This document shows positions 8,188 to 13,504 of a DNA stretch of 13,504 nucleotides, piece by piece (the stretch's first letter is position 1; each line of letters begins with the position of its first letter). The stretch covers positions 1 to 13,504 of the forward strand of contig CBFHUI010000072.1 in NCBI GenBank assembly GCA_965658725.1, in the 5' to 3' direction. Origin of the DNA: UBA7985 sp965658725 (GTDB taxonomy: Bacteria > Pseudomonadota > Alphaproteobacteria > UBA7985). The notes beneath the pieces were generated by a model that worked only from the letters and a program-made list of their open reading frames with translations, was not told the DNA's origin and searched no databases. The translations under genes were made by a program, and so were the position numbers.

Positions 8188-9386
8188 GCTGCGGCGACTT
8201 TGTTCAGACGGCGCGTGGCCACCAATTGTTCTTCGATAAAGCTCAGTGTGTTGCTGCGCAGCGCTTCGTACACGAGGCTCGGCTCGTCCTGCTTCAGGGT
8301 CAGTGTCACTTCGGTGCCCAGGCGGGTCAGCAGGTTTTCGCCCAGCTGCTTGGTGATGACCGGCTCCATGAGGTCAAAGTATTCTGTGCCGGACCCCGTA
8401 ACAACGACATCCATCGCCCCGTAAACGCTCGCCAGTCGCGACAGGCCCAGCCCGATGGCTTCGCCAGCAGCAAGGAAGGCAATCTGGAAGTTGCGATTGC
8501 CCCGGCGGGCTTCGTCGGCGATCCGCAGGATTTCCTCGCGGGGAATGGTCTGCGAGCCGACCTTATTCCCCGGCGCACCCAAAGCCGTGCGCAAGATACC
8601 GTAGAAGGACGCGTAAGCATCGATGCACCCGGTGGACCCGCAGCGGCACAGGGGGCCTTTGGGGTCATGGCAGAAGTGGCTGAAAGCCGGGGCGCTGTGT
8701 TCGGTTTCTTCAGCGTCGATCTGCCGGGTGAGCCCCAGCCCGATCGTGCTCCCCAGCGACAAGCAAGCCAGCGTCCGCGGCCCCTGATAGAGCGCGTCGG
8801 AGACCAGTGAGGTCTCGTGGATCAGCCGGAGGCGGTTGCCAAGATCGTGGAACGCCTTGCTGAAGTCCACTGATTGGCTGCCAAAACTCGCTGACCACAG
8901 CAGGGTTTTCGTCTCCGAGTTGACGATGCCTTTGGTCGAAAGCGTCACGGATGCAAAGTCAGTCAGGTGCTGCTCCGATCGCTCGGCGAGGCGGTTCAGG
9001 CCCTGCCGGATCAGTTGCACAAAATCTGATGGTGACGCCCCATCGCGAGGGCGGGTCAGCGAGAAGCGGTCCTTGAGCGTCCCGGCAAAATCGATCAGCG
9101 AGAACTCGACCTCATCGGATGCAATCCGCACCAGACCCGCCAGAGCCAGCTCGCCGACCAGCGCGAAGTGCACTTTGGGCCGTCCGCGTCCACTGGTTGC
9201 GCCGCCCTGCTGCTTTACGATCACGCCTTCATCCACAAACTCGTTGAGGATGACAGAAACCGTCCCTGAAGCGAGCCCACTGCTTTGCGACAGCTCACCG
9301 TGGGTCGCAGCCCCGACCTCGCGCAGGCGCTTGAGCACGAGCGCGCGGTTGTGGTGTCTCAGTCCCTCGGTGGTGTAGCTCAGCAA
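8184..9386 (-). CDS. ROK-family transcriptional regulator, probable xylose-locus regulator (XylR-like)
   Basis: 400-residue cytosolic DNA-binding protein. An N-terminal winged helix-turn-helix (about 12-75) has the likely recognition helix near SGLASGTVSVILNEF and a GRGRP wing. The rest is the ROK fold. The structural zinc cluster remains (His237, Cys247, Cys249, Cys254 in CRCGSTGC). Several sugar/kinase positions are changed by my alignment: the usual END catalytic motif reads ETS (Ser193), the Glu of E-x-G-H is Ala234, and the Glu of C-x-E is Asp256. It cannot be a kinase. Starts with TTG at 9386, supported by AAAGGGA 5 nt upstream; a later start would cut into the helix-turn-helix. Divergent from xylF, with paired repeats between them, so it likely represses or controls xylFHG and its own operon. 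The effector is inferred to be xylose or a related sugar. Confidence 0.92.
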   Translation of the reverse strand: MLSYTTEGLRHHNRALVLKRLREVGAATHGELSQSSGLASGTVSVILNEFVDEGVIVKQQGGATSGRGRPKVHFALVGELALAGLVRIASDEVEFSLIDFAGTLKDRFSLTRPRDGASPSDFVQLIRQGLNRLAERSEQHLTDFASVTLSTKGIVNSETKTLLWSASFGSQSVDFSKAFHDLGNRLRLIHETSLVSDALYQGPRTLACLSLGSTIGLGLTRQIDAEETEHSAPAFSHFCHDPKGPLCRCGSTGCIDAYASFYGILRTALGAPGNKVGSQTIPREEILRIADEARRGNRNFQIAFLAAGEAIGLGLSRLASVYGAMDVVVTGSGTEYFDLMEPVITKQLGENLLTRLGTEVTLTLKQDEPSLVYEALRSNTLSFIEEQLVATRRLNKVAAA

Positions 9387-9391
9387 GACGG

Positions 9392-9398
9392 TCCCTTT
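9392..9398 (-). promoter_or_regulatory. Ribosome binding site for the TTG-started ROK gene
   Basis: AAAGGGA on the minus strand ends 5 nt before TTG 9386-9384. It decides this rare start codon: I see no ATG or GTG alternative that keeps the full helix-turn-helix. Confidence 0.65.
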
Positions 9399-9492
9399 AA
9401 CGGTTCGGTTGGGGCTTTACGGACGGGCCTCACACCCGCTTCAACCTCTATCATCTTATCATTAAAGCTTCACCGCATTACGGCCAAGTGAA

Positions 9493-9518
9493 TTTTTTTC
9501 GAGAGTCGAATTGACTCG
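9493..9518 (+). promoter_or_regulatory. Candidate ROK operator, copy 1
   Basis: A T-tract followed by AGAGTCGAATTGACTCG, matching the second copy 44 bp downstream at 21 of 26 positions. It contains a perfect dyad of GAGTC (9503-9507) and GACTC (9513-9517) around 5 bp. It sits in the regulator/xylF spacer and overlaps the proposed -35 of xylF. Binding by the ROK protein is inferred from position and symmetry. Confidence 0.55.
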
Positions 9519-9538
9519 CAGATCGGTTTGTGTAGTTT
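9511..9538 (+). promoter_or_regulatory. xylF: Possible xylF promoter
   Basis: TTGACT (9511-9516) resembles a sigma-70 -35 box. TAGTTT (9533-9538), 16 bp later, is a weak -10. The placement between and overlapping the two repeats would explain control by repression. The -10 match is poor, so this is tentative. Confidence 0.3.
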
Positions 9539-9562
9539 TTCTTCAAGAGTCGGATTTATTCG
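9537..9562 (+). promoter_or_regulatory. Candidate ROK operator, copy 2
   Basis: A T-rich stretch followed by AGAGTCGGATTTATTCG, the second copy of the 26-bp direct repeat. Its dyad is AGTCG (9548-9552) with CGACT (9561-9565) around 8 bp, and an overlapping CAAG/CTTG pair extends it. Copies are 44 bp apart, about four helical turns, so two bound proteins could face the same side. It would lie near or just after the xylF transcription start. Confidence 0.55.
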
Positions 9563-9619
9563 ACTTGGCTGCCCTCGTGGGAGAGGGTAGGGACATCGTG
9601 CAGTGTCTGGGAGGACAAC

Positions 9620-10651
9620 ATGAAAACGATTATCAAACTCGCTTTGGCAGCGACCGCTGCCTCTACTGTGGTTTCTGCCACCGCTTTCGCTGAGGGTCTT
9701 ACCATCGGCGTATCCTGGTCCAACTTCCAGGAAGAGCGTTGGAAGACTGACGAAGCGGCCATGAAGGCTGCCATCGAAGCCAACGGCGACCGCTACATCT
9801 CTGCTGACGCTCAGCTCTCTGCGTCCAAGCAGTTGTCTGACGTTGAAAGCCTGATCGCTCAGGGCGCTGACGCGCTGGTGATCCTGTCCGTGGACAGCGG
9901 CTCGGTTGGCGCGGCTGTTGATAAGGCTGCGGCTGAAGGCATTCCGGTTCTGGGTTACGACCGCCTGATCGAAGACGACCGGGCCTTCTACCTGACCTTC
10001 GACAACAAGGAAGTTGGTCGCGTGATCGCGCGCTCGATCTACGCTGAAGTGCCTCAGGGCAACTACGCCATCATCAAAGGCGACAAGGGCGACCCTAACG
10101 CGCTCTTCCTGCTTGAAGGCATGATGGATGTCATCGGTGATGCTGTTGCTGCTGGCGACGTGACCATCGTTGGCGAAGCCTTCACTGACGGCTGGAAGCC
10201 GGACAACGCGCAGAAGAACATGGAGCAGATCCTGACCGCCAACAACAACAACGTTGATGCGGTTCTCGCGGAAAACGATGGCATGGCAGGCGGCGTGATT
10301 GCAGCGCTTGAGGCACAGGGTCTTGCGATTCCTGTCTCCGGTCAGGACGGCGACCACGCTGCACTGAACCGTGTTGCTCGTGGCACTCAGCTTGTGTCCG
10401 TTTGGAAGGACGCGCGTCAGCTGGGCGCGGCTGCTGGTTCCATCGCTGCGGCGCTGGCTTCCGGTACGGCAATGGCGGACATCGACGGTGCTGTGAAGTG
10501 GTCCGGTGGTGCAAACGGCGTTGAGATGGACGCCATCTTCCTCGCGCCTACGCCGATTTCGGCCAGCAACATCAATGTCGTGATCGAAGCCGGTCACATC
10601 GGTAAGGACAAAGTCTGCGCCGGTGCAATGGCGGGCGTAACGGGCTGTTAA
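9620..10651 (+). CDS. xylF: D-xylose ABC transporter, periplasmic binding protein
   Basis: 343-residue periplasmic protein that captures D-xylose and delivers it to XylH. The signal peptide MKTIIK plus hydrophobic stretch ends with AFA at residue 24. The mature protein follows E. coli XylF closely: an ERWKTDE segment near the start, LGYDRLIEDD, LTFDNKEVG, VPQGNY, the ALTANNN-like LTANNNNVDAV followed by ENDGMAGG, and SGQDGDHAALNRVARGTQ. These include the two-lobe hinge and sugar-contact regions of the ribose/xylose-binding family. Ribosome site GGGAGGA lies 5 nt before ATG, a strong one fitting a protein made in quantity. It is first gene of xylFHG, preceded by paired operator-like repeats and followed by an intrinsic terminator before xylH. 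Two Cys near the C terminus (CAGAMAGVTGC) are the only ones in the mature chain. Confidence 0.94.
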   Translation: MKTIIKLALAATAASTVVSATAFAEGLTIGVSWSNFQEERWKTDEAAMKAAIEANGDRYISADAQLSASKQLSDVESLIAQGADALVILSVDSGSVGAAVDKAAAEGIPVLGYDRLIEDDRAFYLTFDNKEVGRVIARSIYAEVPQGNYAIIKGDKGDPNALFLLEGMMDVIGDAVAAGDVTIVGEAFTDGWKPDNAQKNMEQILTANNNNVDAVLAENDGMAGGVIAALEAQGLAIPVSGQDGDHAALNRVARGTQLVSVWKDARQLGAAAGSIAAALASGTAMADIDGAVKWSGGANGVEMDAIFLAPTPISASNINVVIEAGHIGKDKVCAGAMAGVTGC

Positions 10652-10677
10652 GCCCTCGCGCAAGCGACTAACATGCT

Positions 10678-10716
10678 GCCCGGCCCTGATCGAACCGCAG
10701 GGCCGGGCGGTTTTTT
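10678..10716 (+). terminator. Intrinsic terminator between xylF and xylH
   Basis: A perfect 10-bp GC-rich stem, GCCCGGCCCT (10678-10687) with AGGGCCGGGC (10699-10708) around an 11-nt loop, is followed by GG and six T. Inside an operon it should stop most transcripts after xylF and protect their 3' end, giving more binding protein than membrane parts. Confidence 0.88.
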
Positions 10717-10795
10717 GATGAGCAATCACAATCACCAGCGCGACGCACATCATCGCAAGACGCTGGGGCAAAAAAGAAATTTTTAGGGGCAGGGT

Positions 10796-12130
10796 GTGAC
10801 ACATCAGGTCAAAGAGGTCCGCGGCGGTGGGAAAGCTGCGCGGGTTGAACGAGAACCAATATTCGCGCGCTTTCTCAGAGCGACGGAGATCGACGCCCGC
10901 CTGTTGGGCATGCTCGGTGCTCTGGCGCTAATCTGGGTCGGCTTTCATATCTACGGCGAAGTGGTCAATGGCTTCGGCGCCTTTCTGACCCCGCGCAACC
11001 TTTGGAATTTATCGGTGCAGACGGCATCGATCGGGGTAATGGCAACGGGAATGGTACTGGTGATCGTCACCCGGCACATTGACTTGTCTGTTGGCTCCAT
11101 CCTGGGCTTCTGCGCCATGTCGATGGCGATCATTCAAGTCTGGATCTTGCCCGAGTTGCTCGGTCTAGGGCATCCGATGATCTGGATCATCACCGTGATC
11201 TGCGGGCTGCTGATCGGATGCCTCATTGGGGCGCTGCACGGCTATCTCATCGCCTATCTCGGCATTCCGGCCTTTATCGTGACGCTGGGTGGGCTGCTGT
11301 TCTGGCGCGGCGCGGCGTTTCTGCTGGCGCGAGGGGAGACGATCTCTCCAGTCGATGACACCTTTTCCAAGCTCGGCGGCGGGCCCTATGGCTCGATCGG
11401 TGAGCTGGGCAGCTGGGCGATTGGCGTCTTTGCCTGTGCAGTGGTGCTTTACATGCTCTGGCAGGGGCGGCAAAAGCGGAAGCTCTTTAACTTTCCCATG
11501 CGCCCGGTCTGGGCAGAAGCCTTCCTCGCGATTGTCGGCTGCGGTGCCATCATCGGCTTTGTCCTGCTGGTCAATTCCTACCCCTGGCCCAAGGGCATCG
11601 TTCGGCAGTACGCCGCAGCAAACAACATCGAGACGCCGATCAACGAGATCTTCATCAGCCACGGCTTTGCTATTCCGGTGATCATCCTGCTCGCGGTCGG
11701 TGTGGGCATGACCTTCCTCGCCACGCGCACCAAGTTCGGGCGCTATGTCTTCGCCATCGGAGGTAACCCCGAAGCCGCAGATCTTGCCGGTATTGCGACA
11801 CGGTGGGTGACGGTACGGATCTTTGCGCTCATGGGAACGCTGTGTGGGCTGTCGGCGGTCATCGCCTCGGCGCGCCTGAACTCAGCAACCAACAACCTCG
11901 GCACGCTCGATGAGCTTTACGTCATCGCCGCAGCCGTGATCGGCGGAACGTCCTTTTCTGGCGGTATCGGCACGATCTATGGGGCGATACTAGGAGCCGT
12001 GGTCATGCAGTCATTGCAAACTGGCATGGTGCTTATCGGCTTCGATGCCGCCATTCAACAAATCGTCGTGGGAACCGTCCTCGTCTTCGCCGTCTGGGTG
12101 GACACGGTTTACCGCAAGCGCGCCAAATAG
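10796..12130 (+). CDS. xylH: D-xylose ABC transporter, permease subunit
   Basis: 444-residue inner-membrane permease of the BPD_transp_2 (ribose/xylose type) family, with roughly ten hydrophobic segments. It carries the characteristic RHIDLSVGSILGF stretch, the GYLIAYLGIPAFIVTLGG segment and TKFGRYVFAIGGNPEAADLAGI, the cytoplasmic loop that contacts the ATPase. IGGTSFSGGIGTIYGA near the end is also typical. It is about 50 residues longer than E. coli XylH; much of the extra length lies in the central region between about residues 200 and 290. Starts with GTG at 10796; AGGGG lies 6 nt upstream, and the next in-frame Met would delete the N-terminal cytoplasmic segment. A 144-bp gap with a terminator separates it from xylF; xylG follows after 14 bp. 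Confidence 0.94.
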   Translation: MTHQVKEVRGGGKAARVEREPIFARFLRATEIDARLLGMLGALALIWVGFHIYGEVVNGFGAFLTPRNLWNLSVQTASIGVMATGMVLVIVTRHIDLSVGSILGFCAMSMAIIQVWILPELLGLGHPMIWIITVICGLLIGCLIGALHGYLIAYLGIPAFIVTLGGLLFWRGAAFLLARGETISPVDDTFSKLGGGPYGSIGELGSWAIGVFACAVVLYMLWQGRQKRKLFNFPMRPVWAEAFLAIVGCGAIIGFVLLVNSYPWPKGIVRQYAAANNIETPINEIFISHGFAIPVIILLAVGVGMTFLATRTKFGRYVFAIGGNPEAADLAGIATRWVTVRIFALMGTLCGLSAVIASARLNSATNNLGTLDELYVIAAAVIGGTSFSGGIGTIYGAILGAVVMQSLQTGMVLIGFDAAIQQIVVGTVLVFAVWVDTVYRKRAK

Positions 12131-12144
12131 AGAGGGGGCAGACC

Positions 12145-12936
12145 ATGACTGACACCACGTCCAAACCAAACCCCCTTGTTGAGCTGCGCGACATCAGCCT
12201 CGCCTTTGGCGGGATCAAGGCGGTAGATGCGGCTTCCGTGAGCCTCTATCCCGGTGAAGTTGTTGCTATTCTCGGTCACAACGGCGCCGGTAAATCGACG
12301 CTGATCAAGGTGCTCTCCGGGGCCTATGCCAAAGACAGCGGCGAGATCTTCGTGCGCGGAGAGCGGGCGGTGATCAACAACCCGCGCGACGCCAAGTCCT
12401 ACGGCATCGAGACGATTTACCAGACCCTCGCGGTTGCCGATAACGTCGATGCGGCGGCAAACCTCTACTTGGGTCGGGAAATCCTGACCCGCTGGGGCAC
12501 GCTCGACGACGTTGCGATGGAATCCGAAGCGCGCAAGGTGATGGGGCGTCTGAACCCCAACTTCGAGCGCTTCAAGGAGCCGGTTGCCAAGCTCTCCGGC
12601 GGTCAGCGCCAGTCGGTCGCTATCGCCCGCGCGATCCTGTTCAACGCGCAAATCCTGATCATGGATGAACCCACCGCTGCGCTCGGCCCGCAGGAGACTG
12701 AGCAGGTCGGTGAGCTGATCCAAGCGCTCAAGCGGGACGGCATCGGCATTTTCCTGATCAGCCACGACATTCACGACGTCTTCGACCTCGCTGATCGGGT
12801 GATGGTGATGAAGAATGGTCAGACCGTCGGCACGGCGCGGACCGAGGATGTCACGAAAGACGAGGTGCTGGGCATGATCATCCTCGGCAAGTGCCCTGAG
12901 GGCGCGGAGCCGGGACCGGGAGCACTTGAAGGCTAA
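12145..12936 (+). CDS. xylG: D-xylose ABC transporter, single-domain ATPase
   Basis: 263-residue ABC ATPase that powers XylH. Walker A is GHNGAGKST (44-52), the Q-loop Gln is 93, the signature is LSGGQRQ (150-156), Walker B is ILIMDEP (170-176) and the H-loop His is 207. All are intact. E. coli XylG has two ATPase halves in about 500 residues. This protein has one, so it presumably works as a homodimer, as for other half-size sugar-transport ATPases of alphaproteobacteria. The C-terminal half is not encoded downstream, where a terminator follows, so this is a natural short form and not a truncation. GAGGGGG lies upstream of ATG 12145. The xylose label rests on the xylF-xylH context. Confidence 0.92.
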   Translation: MTDTTSKPNPLVELRDISLAFGGIKAVDAASVSLYPGEVVAILGHNGAGKSTLIKVLSGAYAKDSGEIFVRGERAVINNPRDAKSYGIETIYQTLAVADNVDAAANLYLGREILTRWGTLDDVAMESEARKVMGRLNPNFERFKEPVAKLSGGQRQSVAIARAILFNAQILIMDEPTAALGPQETEQVGELIQALKRDGIGIFLISHDIHDVFDLADRVMVMKNGQTVGTARTEDVTKDEVLGMIILGKCPEGAEPGPGALEG

Positions 12937-13012
12937 CCAAGCGATCAAGGCCACCACACCTTGTTCTGAAACCCCGGCAGTTGCTCCTCCAACGCGCTGG
13001 GATTTCAGCCGG

Positions 13013-13050
13013 AAAAGGGTCTGCGGCATCCCAAGGCGCAGACCCTTTTT
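13013..13050. terminator. Bidirectional intrinsic terminator after xylG
   Basis: A perfect 13-bp inverted repeat, AAAAGGGTCTGCG (13013-13025) and CGCAGACCCTTTT (13037-13049), has an 11-nt loop. It has a T run on the right and the matching A run on the left, so it can end transcripts from xylFHG and from the convergent LysR-type gene. Confidence 0.92.
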
Positions 13051-13070
13051 CCCGACCGCGCTTTCGGCGG

Positions 13071-13504
13071 CTAGAGCCGGTGATCAGCCGAGGCGACAAT
13101 CCAGTCACGGACTTGCTCAGCCTTGGGGGAAAGTGTGCGGTCGTCGGGCCAAACCAGGAACACGCTGTTCCCAGTGTGCCAGGCCCAATTCTCCAACCCA
13201 ACCAGCAGCCGCCGATCGATCATCGTGCGAACGATGTGGTCCCAGCCAAAGGCATAGCCCTCGCCCGACACGGCCGCTTGCAGCACCAGCGCGTAATCAT
13301 TGAGCCGCAAGCCACGGGGTAGGGTGATGCTGTCGAGCCCATGGTGCCCAAACCACTGTGACCACGTCGGCCGGGCGCGCACGGGTTCTTCGAGGTGGAT
13401 CAACCGTCGGGTGCTGAGGTCTTCGATCCCGTCGAGCGCACCCACGCTGTCCAGAAACCGGGGGCTGGCCACGGGGTAGATGATTTCTTCGGCCAGCTTG
13501 ACGG
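13071..13504 (-). CDS. LysR-type transcriptional regulator, C-terminal part only
   Basis: The minus-strand frame is open from the right edge to TAG at 13073-13071, giving the last 144 residues or so. They match the effector-binding half of LysR-type regulators, of the GcvA-like kind. A YPVASPRFL segment opens the second lobe. GLRLNDYALVLQAAVSGEGYAFG is the hallmark stretch in which a ligand-pocket helix follows a conserved Asn-Asp, and a GNSVFLVWP strand comes near the end. The DNA-binding part lies beyond the window. An internal GTG at 13472 is not the real start, as homology continues through it. It converges on xylG with a shared terminator. Its target genes are presumably outside the window. 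Confidence 0.85.
   Translation of the reverse strand, partial: VKLAEEIIYPVASPRFLDSVGALDGIEDLSTRRLIHLEEPVRARPTWSQWFGHHGLDSITLPRGLRLNDYALVLQAAVSGEGYAFGWDHIVRTMIDRRLLVGLENWAWHTGNSVFLVWPDDRTLSPKAEQVRDWIVASADHRL

Noticed and set aside
9572..9587. CCCTC/GAGGG hairpin in the xylF leader
   Set aside because: Only 5 bp, expected by chance in this composition, and it does not cover the ribosome site.
9470..10804. Long open frame (444 codons) on the minus strand opposite xylF
   Set aside because: It is antisense to a clear xylF with signal peptide and family motifs, encodes no recognisable domain and spans the intrinsic terminator. A shadow of GC-rich codon use.
12109..13029. 306-codon minus-strand open frame opposite xylG
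   Set aside because: Antisense to all conserved ABC ATPase motifs and runs into the terminator hairpin; no family likeness.

Overview
The window is GC-rich and compactly coded. Its gene families (alphaproteobacterial-type class II xylose isomerase, ROK regulator, single-domain sugar ABC ATPase, roseobacter-like aldehyde dehydrogenase) suggest an alphaproteobacterium, probably a marine Rhodobacterales/roseobacter-type organism. This placement is inferred from protein character only; there is no rRNA or other taxonomic marker. I see no tRNA, rRNA, CRISPR array, insertion sequence or phage gene.

Left part (1-3640). The 3' end of a hydroxypyruvate-isomerase-like gene converges on an aldehyde dehydrogenase gene read on the minus strand. 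A 270-bp spacer separates the latter from a divergently read gene for an acetolactate-synthase-like thiamine diphosphate (ThDP) enzyme. Together they look like small-molecule keto-acid/aldehyde metabolism; the substrates cannot be read from sequence.

Central and right part (3759-12936) is a D-xylose locus. xylA (xylose isomerase, + strand) is tail-to-tail, 12 bp apart, with a three-gene minus-strand operon read in the order ROK regulator, di-haem cytochrome (DHOR-type), CRTAC1-type FG-GAP/ASPIC-UnbV protein. The three genes overlap by 4 and 8 nt. Divergent from the regulator lies xylF-xylH-xylG, a complete ABC importer: periplasmic binding protein, permease and half-size ATPase. The regulator/xylF spacer carries two 26-bp direct repeats 44 bp apart, each with a dyad core, which are the best operator candidates. 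A strong intrinsic terminator between xylF and xylH would let the binding protein be made in excess. A perfect 13-bp hairpin flanked by A and T tracts closes the operon and also serves the convergent LysR-type gene at the right edge. No xylulokinase gene (xylB) is present.

How it fits together: XylFHG imports xylose, XylA converts it to xylulose, and the divergent ROK protein is the likely regulator. The unexplained element is the pair of exported proteins, a di-haem c-type cytochrome and a calcium-loop propeller-type protein, translationally coupled to that regulator. This ties a periplasmic or surface redox module to the pentose regulon and is the best candidate here for an undescribed system.
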